A stretch of 64,000 nucleotides of DNA from Ulota crispa. Its lineage: Eukaryota > Streptophyta > Bryopsida > Orthotrichales > Orthotrichaceae. The DNA lies in contig OY987249.1 of the NCBI GenBank assembly GCA_963920765.1, positions 9,486,817 through 9,550,816 on the forward strand. The letters run 5' to 3'. Made by a program: the position numbers and the translations under genes. Below, one piece after another: positions 24,203 through 34,683 of this stretch (position 1 is its first letter; every line of letters begins with the position of its first letter). The notes below the pieces were generated by a model. It did not search any database. It saw only the letters and a list, made by a program, of their open reading frames with translations, and was not told the origin of the DNA.

Positions 24203-25724
24203 AAAACTTAAAACATGAGCACTTCTAGAATCCTCCCTTCAAGAGGAGTGATCCACAAGGTGTTTTCTTCTTGCAAATTTTTGCCTAAATTATACTTGAA
24301 ATTGACATTAGCTACCAATACACTAAAAAATTTGGGAGAAAAAGTGGATGAAATTGCCAGATCCCTCCTTCCGCAAAAAACTTGGTTTGCCATTTTGAAT
24401 GAAAGTAGCTTGTATTAGTAAACTGACTAGATGAACGTGCACACATTGTTTATTCTTTCCAATTTTAGCTAATTTTCCCTTACTTGCTTGCAGTTTGGGA
24501 TGAGGGTCGCTCTACCCTAACAAATACGAAAAAAACACCCTGACGATCCCCTCTTTCTTGCATCAGTGACTATGACACCATTTTGCCACGCCCGTGTCCT
24601 TCACATATTTTTGCAAATAAACCACCTATGCCGTGTCATCACAAATGAATCCCAGTAGAGCCATGACTCATGAGAGTGTCGTGGTTGGAGGCTGCTTTCT
24701 CCGTTTTAACTCCCCATCTAAACTCAAAGCTACTTTACAATAAAAGGGAGAATTAAAGGGTGAGAAAGGGGGCCTAGATTTCCTTAAAGATCAGTTAGTG
24801 TATTTCATGAGGAAGGCTCCATAAATTGTCAGTAGAGGAATCTCTCTCTCTCTTTATTAAATTATTAATCGCCTCTTCAACGGTATTTCCATAGTGCTGT
24901 AATTCTGCATGGACAGTTACCTGGTGATTGATTTTAAAAGCTGCGTAATAATACAAATGGAGCTTTTGTACCACTAAGAAAAATCAATAAAAGCTACAAG
25001 AGTGTAGCTTGCCACCCACCAACAAAAGAAATTAAAAAACCCAACCACGGAAGAAAAAGAAGACAGAAACCCAACCATGGAAAAAAGAGAAGAAAGAAAC
25101 CCAACCACAAAAGAGAGAAAAAAAGAAACCCAATCAATGTTTGGGGAGAATCAACATTTAGTTTGTGTGATTAGCCAATTCAAATTGCAAAACAATTAAT
25201 TGAGTTTGTAACTACTAACCAAAAAAACAATAAAATAGAATAAAAATAACAAAATAGTGAAAAACTAGTTGAATATGAGAAACGTTGGATTTTAGTTGGT
25301 TAAGTCAAACTTTCATCCCAAACTTGAATCCAACCACTTAAGGAAAAAAAAAAAAAAATCCAACCAACCAGCATAGAAGAAAGAAAGTGAGAGATTATTG
25401 AGAAATGTGCATCCACTTCACATATCCAGCTACAATGTATACTTACCTCATGTGAATTTTGCAAGCGCAATTTCTCCTTGTATTAAAAATTTGAAGACAC
25501 AAACAATGATGATAATAGTGGAACTTGAAAACAAAGTAATTGCAGAAGGCCATAAAGTTTCATTTGTGGGACTTTGCTTGTTTTCAGAATTTATGGGATG
25601 TGGTGATATAGACTTTAGGTCAAGTGAAAACATGATCATGGAGTAGCTTAATCCTCAAACAAACATACCCAATCGCAAGGGCTTGGTGTTCACATGATTT
25701 TTTTGGGTGCAAAAGTACCATTTA
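24203..25724. other. Unassigned stretch with simple repeats
   Basis: A short TC microsatellite lies around 24841-24853. A degenerate tandem array of AAACCCAACCA plus a purine tract, about 31-33 bp per unit, lies at 25030-25140. No gene recognised. Confidence 0.45.
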
Positions 25725-26098
25725 TGGGGCAATTCACACTATGTCCCCACATCCCACGTTCCATCAAAATCTAAGAATTTGATTGGTGTGGAGCCAAAAG
25801 TTGGAACTTAACACTTCATATTATGTTGCAATTTTTGCATCCTAGTTGGTTGCATGATTACATTTTTTGAAAGTTTTGGTGTCAAAGAAAGTGGGACTTC
25901 ACTCAAAGTGTGGGTTGACCATTTTGCTAAACTCAATTTCAGCTTAAGTCCCATCGTTATTTTCAAATAAAACATTTATGAAATTTTTTAGTACACCTTT
26001 TTATTCTAAATAATCCAACAAAAATGGGATCTCATGTTGGAGATGGGACTTGCAAAAATGAGACATTGGATTTGGTGTGAACAACCCCTTAGTTGTGT
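25725..26098. mobile_element. Tourist-like MITE P2 (374 bp), TTA duplication
   Basis: TGGGGCAATTCACACTATG ... TTGGTGTGAACAACCCC, flanked by TTA at 25722-25724 and 26099-26101. The interior resembles P1. Confidence 0.7.
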
Positions 26099-26716
26099 TA
26101 GTTGGTCTTTTAATTTATCTCAATGTGGATCATACATTATATGTACTTGTAACATCAAATTCTTCCATGCTTGCTTGCAATATGCTAATTGAAGATTTGC
26201 GTAGTCACTCTAATTGTTTTATTGTAGTTTGAATAAACTGGTCTAGTTCATCACTGGCTTCCGAGTATTATTGCAAACACTCTCTCCCCTCCCCCTCCCA
26301 TTGAAAGCCGGTGGTAATGCAAGGCAAGGATGTGTGGGGAGAGGGAAATAAAGGAAGTTGAATGATTTCTTTAAAGGGGACCCACTTCACTAGCCCAGTT
26401 GTGGGTTGGCCATTACACTTCGCCCTCAGAGTGACGTTGAAATGACTGGTATTTTCCAGTATAATGCTCATAGTAATGGACTCCCCTATGGCCCCTACCC
26501 CTTGAAATTAATACACTAAATGACCTGCCTTTCAATTTTAAAAGAAACACTGAAAAATCATAGCGGGTTGATTGGATTGAATGTTGGTCTTTGTAGCTGA
26601 CGTGGATGAGTACCTCTTAGGCTCTTACCCGTCCCTTCAAAAAGCTATGACTTTGACAATGGAAAACAGGGGAAGCAGAGGGGACCTATGAGAACGCTCT
26701 TTTTGCAAAAGTCTTA
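26099..26716. other. Unassigned spacer
   Basis: Somewhat GC-richer (26270-26700) but without a supported gene. Confidence 0.35.
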
Positions 26717-27822
26717 GGGGCCGGTTCACAGTATGTTCCACGTCCTATCTTTGCAAATCCCACCTCAACGTCAAATCCCAACTTAATTGGGTTATTAGCC
26801 CTAAGTGCCCTAGCCGTTTTTACCAAAATCAAAGTTTTTGGAGACCGACAACTTTAATGCATTGTATCTTGGTCAATTAAATGATCCACAAAAAGTGACC
26901 ATTGAAAATAGTGGAACACCTACTTAGAAAATGACTTGCAAATTTTGAGAACAATTCACCGTGGGAGATGGGAGATTATAACATTTGATCAAACAACATG
27001 TGATGACAAAATCTCAAATTTTGGTAAGTAGTTGCTATTTGATGATTTTTACAAAATTTCATAAGCCCCGGATTCATCTCAATTTTTGTGAGCAGCTAAG
27101 AGTAGATGTGAATGCACACACTTGCAAATTATTGAAGATAGCACTTCTTTATGTGTCAAGTTTTAGGGCTTCAAATTGCTATTGCACGGAAAATAGTGAC
27201 TGACACAATTGGTAACGATTGCCATAATCAGGGTCTAGAACATGCTTGAACCCTTGTCAACACTACAACAAAGCTTATACAAGGAAGCTTGCAAGGGATA
27301 TTAACAAGTTGCAGCCTGTAAAATGCTGCTTGCCACCGTGCCACATATGGTGTTTCATCCAATCAAATCTCTGGCAGCACTTGTACAACATTTGGCTTTC
27401 TTTGCCATTATTCTATTGGCATGGACAAACTTGAATGCATTCATAATTGTAGTTATAGCAAGATCAAAAGTTAGATCGCGTTCCTCAAAACAAGGCTTTA
27501 AAATTGTGGGAGGTGATATATGGGGCGTTGGGGCGCTTAGGGTTAAAGGACACAAGAGATTACTAAAAAAAGACATTAATATTTTATGTAAAAATATGGG
27601 TGAGATTTGAACTAAAAGTTGGGTCTAGCAAAATGATCAGCCAAAACCTTGAGTGAAGTATAATCTTTTTTTGGAGTCAAAACTTCCAAAAAGTGTTGCT
27701 ATGCAAGCAATTGGAATATGGGGCTTGGAACATAGTGTGAAGTGCCAATTCCCAACTTTTGGCTTTGCACCAATTAAATTCTCAAATTTCAATGGGACAT
27801 GGGACATGGTGTGAATTGCCCA
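26717..27822. mobile_element. Tourist-like element P3 interrupted by Q1
   Basis: GGGGCCGGTTCACAGTATG ... CATGGTGTGAATTGCCCA, flanked by TTA at 26714-26716 and 27823-27825. Without Q1 and one target copy it is 358 bp, matching P1 (364) and P2 (374). Confidence 0.75.
26799..27542. mobile_element. TTAA-bounded element Q1 (744 bp), nested in P3
   Basis: Flanked by TTAG (26795-26798) and TTAA (27543-27546); CCCTAAGTGCCC ... GGGGCGCTTAGGG. Nearly full-length inverted copy of Q2: both encode a matching, non-functional-looking 72-residue ORF starting MIKQHV (26985-27203 here). Confidence 0.8.
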
Positions 27823-27863
27823 TTAGTCAATTACTTGAAAATGTAAACTTTGTTTGTATTTAA

Positions 27864-28803
27864 CCCCTAAAGGACCAAGCGTCCGTTTGAGAACACTTGA
27901 GAACTTGAGTAGGGTCATATGGAGTTAATTTTTATTAGATGTTATCAAAACTGTTACACAAGGTGTAATATATATCCCCCAAGTAGAAATGTAAATTTTT
28001 CCCCAATCAGATGCCTGGTTCAAAAGTTATGTTGTCCAAAAGAATTTGGATAGCTTGAGCAGTTTGGGCATCTTTGGAGAATCTTATGCTAAAACTCCCA
28101 TCAACTTTTGAAATTTAGCATGTATGTAACAAATATAATACAATATACAATTGTAAAAAAAAAAAAATGGAATTGAGCTTGCACATCACATTCTAAGAGG
28201 AGTCAAACTTTGTTAAATATGTTCTGGCAGTTTCAAAAAAAAAAATTTCTCCTAGCTTTGGGTCTTAACATCTTGCAACTTATAAATTCAAAGCTCTTGA
28301 ATTTTTTTTCACATATTTCAAAAAAATCTCTAATTTTTTACCATTTGGATTTCAAATAAAAATCCTCCCCAATGCAAAAGAAATCACAAAAGAATGACTT
28401 ATGTATTACCAATTCACTCAACCTCCTTGCATTGCACGGGGATATAGAATAAGCTAGATTTTGTATTTGCTTATGAAAATTTTCATGAGTTGACCTAACA
28501 TCATACAGTGATGAATGGTCAAAAAGATAATTTTGTGTAGAGCAAAAATTTTACTCTAGGAGGGCTCAAAGTTTGCTGACCTTGTTTTGCAAGAATGAAA
28601 AATAGTTGTTTTATTCACTCCAAATATTATAATCTTACAATCTACGTGGTCAAATGGACTAGAATTTTTAGCACACATTGACTTATTTGTTTAACACACT
28701 TTTGTACAGTTGAAGTTCAAAAAAAATTCAATTTTGAGCTGTACACTAAAAATTGAGAATTTTTGAGAATTTTTCTCAAAAAACACCCTTGATCCTTTAG
28801 GGG
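27864..28803. mobile_element. TTAA-bounded element G1 (940 bp)
   Basis: TTAA at 27860-27863 and 28804-28807; CCCCTAAAGGACC ... GATCCTTTAGGGG. A GGAC/GTCC stem with loop CAAGC lies at 27872-27884. The interior matches G2 throughout. Confidence 0.85.
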
Positions 28804-28807
28804 TTAA

Positions 28808-29599
28808 GTTTGTAACCAACAACCCCATATTTAATCAATTGAAAATTGCATGTAATATATGAAGTGTATCTAGACATTGTATTGGTCCACATACACTCCA
28901 TTTATAATATGCAACTCCATATTGATTGAATGTGCGGTTGTACTCTTTGGTTGGGACTATAGCTAACTAGCTACAGGTCTTGGGACTAAACCAATGTTTG
29001 TTTGGGAATTTTTTATACTTCACCAACTAAAATCGGGCATTTTTTCTACTCAACCGGCTTTTTGCCAAACTGGGCCAACTATGCTTCTAAATTTACACTG
29101 ACATACTATGTTTAGAATTTTTAGTACAATCTAACTAGTTTTTTTTTGTCAAAATGCAACCAGCTTTTCTCCTAATTTCACCGGTTAACATTGAACTAGA
29201 CGCCAGTTTTTCCAGCACATTGGACTAGACTCATATTTAACTAATTATAAACCATGAAGATGGCAAACCTAAATTGTACAAGGCCCATGATTGTTGAGTG
29301 GTATTTTGATGTTTTGCACATCCTCATGAACTACAAATTCTTAAAACATGGATTTTTATATTATTTTGTTGATATTCACCGAACATGGTGAATGTCCCTT
29401 TGGACAAGACAAGGAGGGGTCAGCCCCAGACCCGCTTGTCATGTAGTGTTAATTAATAAAACTGGAGAAATACATGTGAGGTTGAAAATGCCATTTGGTG
29501 CCACAAACGTTACAAAAAAAAGGGTAGGCCAATTAACGTAGAAGGTAGATTTCTAGGGGGAGGAGTGCTTCTTTAGACAGTAAAAAGGCATAAATCACT
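28808..29599. other. Unassigned stretch
   Basis: No supported gene. A slightly GC-richer block at 29380-29460 is unassigned. Confidence 0.35.
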
Positions 29600-29610
29600 A
29601 CAAGAAAAAT

Positions 29611-29735
29611 TATCCAAATGGACATGTTCAAATTGACTAAATGCATCCAATTGACAAAAAATGTCTAAATTGACAAAAAAAATATACAAATTGATACGTC
29701 CAAATTGATTAAAAATGTTCAAATTGATATTGTTC
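29611..29735. repeat. Degenerate minisatellite, ~17-20 bp unit
   Basis: About six imperfect repeats of CAAATTGACAAAAAATGT-like units. The antisense frame reads as repeated FNQF/NLDIF-like peptides, explaining the 61-residue ORF there. Confidence 0.7.
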
Positions 29736-30052
29736 CCTTGTAGTGAATCAATCTCCACATGACAAACCCGGCATGCAAGGTTGCACTCTATGAGGACATG
29801 GACTCCCTTCGGTCATTGCAATTTGTATGGGCTCAAATTGACAAAACTTCCAACATCTGTTTAGCATGGTTTTTAATTTTGATTTACATTTTGCACTTCA
29901 ATATTTGTGAAAATTTAGTTATACGTGATATCTAAGAGGAATTTGTGTTATTTGCAAACTTGAGGATTTTTTGAAAGCAAGTCCGTAATTTCTAGTTTAA
30001 TCAAAGTGCCTTAGTTTTTGGTTTCATTTGCTTTGGCATTACAACTCCGTTT

Positions 30053-30199
30053 AACACGATATAATTTGAGGAAAAACCCAATTTTGGGACTTTTGAGTTT
30101 TACAACCTTGACAGTGTATTTGGTAAATACTTTTTTGAGCATGTAAAACTCAAGAGTCCCAAAGATTAGTTTTTTCCCCAAATTAATGCATATTGCGTT
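30053..30199. mobile_element. Foldback element E2 (147 bp), GTTT duplication
   Basis: AACACGATATAATTTGAGG ... AATTAATGCATATTGCGTT, flanked by GTTT at 30049-30052 and 30200-30203. The halves are strongly complementary (CCAATTTTGGGACTTTTGAG against its inverse). Confidence 0.65.
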
Positions 30200-30203
30200 G
30201 TTT

Positions 30204-30696
30204 TGACTTTGTAAGAAACAAAGTATAAAGACAATGAAGTTAAGTTTGAAAAAGGTTGAGTACTCTTCAGAGAAGTAACGAGAGAAGTAAGCGAAAATTG
30301 TTGTTTGTTCTTTTATGAGGAGGGGCTGTTTTCTTAGAGAAATTGGCAGCATTCAACTTGAGTCTTGCAAAAGATTATGTATAGTTACCCAATACGGAAG
30401 GGATTCAGGAAGGATTGCAAAGTTTTTAGAGGAACTTTTTTCTGTGGTCTCATCTTTAGACTTTAGGAACAAACCAAACTTGTAGAACCACTTTTTTGAG
30501 TTTGATAGCCACACCTTTTCTTTCATGATGTAAAAAAGAAAAAAAACATAGTAATAAGCATAGAGAAAGACAACATACATCAACAAATTATTAGTCAAAA
30601 ATGTCAAAAAGTTGTCAATTTTGAAAGTCAATAATTTTTTTTGGCAAATAATAGTTCCAATCTATTTTTGTAACTTTTGTCATAAGATCTAAAGTA
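30204..30696. other. Unassigned spacer
   Basis: No recognised element; minus-strand ORFs crossing 30011-30631 lack domains and one overlaps E2. Confidence 0.35.
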
Positions 30697-31068
30697 GCAA
30701 CACCTATAAGCGCCCTATCCCCATGGGCGTCACTTGGCACAGTCCAGAACTACTAAATACAAAATCAAGTGGTTATGGGTGAGAAAGTGATGGTTGTGGG
30801 TGACTCGCATGACGGTTTTGAGTACCCATCTCACTATTTAAGAACCAATCATCCTTGTTTTTAGCATCTCTTACACATGGTTCTTACAATTTCAATGATT
30901 TTGGACTTTTGAAAAATCTTTGTGAACAAATGCTTGCAATTGGAACCTTGAAATTGATGTGAATATTTTTGGTTTCCACTTCCTAACTTATAGTATTTTT
31001 TTCAAAATTAGCCAATTGTTTTACCTACTCCAAAACCCTTATTTCCACGCTTATGGGTGCACCTACCT
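30697..31068. mobile_element. TA-flanked MITE M4 (about 372 bp, diverged)
   Basis: The right end CGCTTATGGGTGCACCTACCT is followed by TA; the left end CACCTATAAGCGCCC after TA is diverged. The interior is only weakly like M1-M3. Confidence 0.45.
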
Positions 31069-32585
31069 TACTTGCTTCTAAATACAAAAAAATTTGACAT
31101 TTTGAGGGGTGCTATAAACAACTCATATGGTTGTTAGGTCTTTGTTGGTTTATGTTGTCTTGCACAATAGTAACAACTACAAACAAAAACCTAGGCTCTT
31201 AGACCATTGTCTCCCTTCTAGTACATTAATAGATATGCAATGTTGTCGACAAATCTAGAGGAAATATGAACCCAAAACAAAAACAATTTTGTATGAAAAA
31301 AAATCCAATTGGTTAAAATTGGTAGAAACCTCATGAAATTGGTCTATTTAGAACTCCTAGTTTGTATTGAAAGCTACAATGAAAAGTTGAATGCCACAAC
31401 TTTGGCCTTGATTTGTCACTCCAATATATTAAATTATCACAAAAAAAAAAAAAAAAAAAAAAAAACACACTATTAAAAAGTGGAACTTGAATCAACACTA
31501 TTTTATTGATTTAGAGTCTTGATTTGAACATTTTGAACAAAGTTGTGTTGGTTAGGACCGCTTGATTTGGGCAGCATACGTAGTCTACTAGTACATGTTG
31601 CATGGAGATGACCATAAAAACCATAAAAACAAAAAACAAAAAAGGAAAAAAGAAGTAGAACCCAAATACTTTCTAACCAATGCTTCGGTCCGTTTGTTCT
31701 AGTGTTGGTCACGTATGGCATGTTTCTGTTTAGAGTACAATTGTCTTTGGTTTCAAATTCAAAGACATCAAAACCAAGGAAAAAGAAGATTAGATCGATT
31801 CCAAGGGCAGGTTCAGGTTTGTACTGAAAAAGCAGTGAGGTTTATGAAAGTGGGGGTCATTGAATTTCTACAAAGTTGAATATCTGAAGTAACACTCCTA
31901 GACAATGGAATTCAAATCAACATTCGTTCGTTTATTCAGACTATCTTTATTTGGACATTTTGAACACAATTGTGCTGATTATGTCAGGGCCACACAAGCC
32001 AAAAGAACCTGTTTGAAACCGATGAAGAAGTAACTTACATTTTCAGAAAACTACGGGACAGTCACTTTTCCAAAGTTTCATGTACAATTCTATTAAAGAT
32101 AATCTTTCCACTATTCTAGAATAAGAGGTTTGAAATGCCAATTCCTGGACACTCAAAACTACTAGTTTTATACAAACCAAAAAAATGGGTGTAAAAACTC
32201 AAAAAAATTGTTTTTACATAAAGAAGTAAACACCGCCACCTGTTTTTTACAAAACATTGTTTTGATATGCCAATTTAATCTGGTATGACCTGGCCTTTAG
32301 ACATATTTTTGTTGGTTAGGACCGCTTGATTTGGGCCCTGATTTTCTCGGCACAAGGGTGGTTATCTTTCTCCTGAAGGAAGGGAAGGTACATGGAGGGT
32401 GACATACGAACATGACTGGGTTATGTAAACAGAGAATTTGAGGTACGTTTTGGTACAGAAAAGTTTGTATGAGCGGCTGCACCTGCCATGTTCCCCTCAC
32501 TCCCCACATCTAGCTACTTCGTGGACTAACAAAGCACATGATGCGGGGGCTTAGGTTCAAACTTGGGGTTTTGTATTTGTTTTAC
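31069..32585. repeat. Region of repeated fragments and an A-run
   Basis: An A25 run lies at about 31440-31464. TTGGTTAGGACCGCTTGATT occurs at about 31547 and 32311, with related segments around 31495, 31920 and 32290, suggesting fragments of one larger repeat. No coding domain recognised. Confidence 0.45.
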
Positions 32586-32826
32586 CTGACTCTTGAGCAA
32601 AACCCCAGGCCTCCTTCTTTGGCATCAGCTTTATTAAGAATGTTGTCACATAGGCATTCGTAAGTGAAACTGGATGTGAAACTTGAGAACAAAATTGAAA
32701 CCACACATCCCAAATTCCAACTCCAGACAAATCAGATTGAGAAACGTCAATTTTGTTGAATTGGTGACAGTCATGTAATAAAAGTGGTGACATAATCTTC
32801 ACGCCAGTTTGATTTCTATCCACAAT
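32586..32826 (-). CDS. Isolated exon candidate of unknown gene (partial)
   Basis: An 80-codon open segment flanked on the minus strand by a strong acceptor (pyrimidine tract CCTTTCTTTTCAG just before 32826) and a strong donor (GAGTCAG|GTAAAA after 32586). The peptide runs from IVDRNQTGVKIMSPLLLHDC to KKEAWGFAQES, with normal amino-acid composition including three Trp. I do not recognise the family. Neighbouring exons are not evident within several kb either side, so it is either one exon of a gene with very long introns, a captured gene fragment, or chance. Repeat fragments lie immediately downstream (31490-32340). Confidence 0.35.
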
Positions 32827-34683
32827 CTGAAAAGAAAGGTGCAAATTTACGTTTATGTAACTTAAATAGAGTAACGGCATGCCACCATTTGGGGAATGCT
32901 AAATCTTGAGCAGGGATTCGTCAGCGGTGAGCTTTATTTTTTTTTGTCAAAATATTAAATTTTACGTAGAAACATGTACACAGGGCCTTATAATTGTGCA
33001 TTATTAACGTTTTTCTCTTGAACAATTTGTTATTTTTAAAATTTTCCATTGATTTTGAGCTCAAAATTGATTCTTTCTCACAAAATCTTGGCACACCACT
33101 TACAGACTCACCATTTTTCGCTCATGAAACAGCATCGTCCACCGCCATTTTATCAAAATTCAAAATTTGATGTTTGAGATTTTGGACAGAATGTGCAGTG
33201 TGAACCACCATTACTCAACCACGGTTTCTTCACTACCCAACCACCAATTCGAGTGAAAATTACCCCAAGTTTAGATTGCTATGCCCATGATACAATCATA
33301 CACCATGCAAAAGCCCTCTTAGCAGACACCACATAGTCGCTTGTTAAATCATTGGCGTTATTTGCATTGCCAAAAACTTGACCCTCAATAGACAAAACTC
33401 TACAAACGGTGCAAGACAAACATAGAGCAACAAAGGACTTAACAATCAAACGTATGAGCTGTTCATAGCATCCCTCAACAAGTTGAAATTCTTTGTAATT
33501 ATGAGTAGGAAGGTCTTCGGATAAAATTTACAAAAGTAGATCAAAGTCATCATTTACCAAAAAAATTATTGACATTTGAAATTGACAACCATTTGACATT
33601 TTGACCAAAATTTTATTGGTTTATGGTGTCTCCCACTATAGGCCTTGTGCTTGTTGTCTGAGATTCCAAAATAGTACCAATCTCCTAAGACTTTGCCATA
33701 TTAGCAAACGTGACGAAGCTCAGAGAGAGATACAAAAATAGAAGGGGAAACAAACATGTATACAAACACGTTACACAACTTCACTTCAAAAGCACGGTTG
33801 AAGAAGTACTTTGCAAAACCCACAATTCGACGTAGCTTTGGTAAAGATGTGAACAGAGCTTGCATTTTCCTTGGTATTCTCGCTTCAATGGTCCAATCTA
33901 TGAAAGAATATCTCCTTAAAACTATAACGTCTATTGAAACCTTCCTGAGTCAACTGATAATTTAGCACCAACCCACCCACCTAACCACTCACCAGTCACC
34001 ATCCACCATGTCCAGTTTACTCCAGTACAGAAACAGAACCGCCGAGATCACCACTCAGCACTGTTTTCAGTTTAGTCTAGCTCAAGAAATGGCGGACTGT
34101 CAATACTGACAATCCTAGCACAACAAACTCTTTTCGATTTCCCTGTAGGGATTTGAATATGAATTCCCTGCGTATTATACGAAACAAAACGTAGAGAAAA
34201 TATGTTGGAACATGGAAATGTGACAAAGGGAAAAATCATGGAAGAAATAGACAAAAATGTTTAACGCTTCTTTCAAAGCAAACAAGGAAAACCACAAATT
34301 CATGAATACTCACATGGAAAATGTGAAGAATTCATGAAACTAACAGACAGAAATTTGCAAAAAGTTTGTTGTGATAGAAGATGCCAAATACTGTACAAAA
34401 CCAAAGCCTGAAAAAATCATGGACGAAATAGACAAAAATGTTCAACAATTCCTTTGAATTGAATAGGGAAAACCACAAATTCGTGAATACTCACGGGGAA
34501 AATGTGAAGAACTCCTGAAACTGAGAAAGGGAAATTCACAAAAGTTTGCTAGTCGAATATTGTACAAAACCAGAACCTGGGGCTCAAGTCCAGTTCATGA
34601 ACCATGGTGGTGACGTCGAAAAGTTGAAGAAGATAGAAGAAAAAAGGAGTAAAAGAAAGGCTGAATGATTTAATTCGGGTGTG
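32827..34683. other. Unassigned stretch downstream of CFL1-like gene
   Basis: Includes the presumed 3' UTR just below 34684. A duplicated segment (AATCATGGAAGAAATAGACA near 34235 and a close copy near 34415) indicates an imperfect tandem repeat of about 180 bp at 34230-34550. No clear poly(A) signal seen. Confidence 0.4.

Noticed and set aside
26985-27203. 72-residue ORF (MIKQHV...) conserved between Q1 and Q2 as a gene
   Set aside because: Conservation is explained by both being copies of one non-autonomous element; composition and length do not suggest a transposase.
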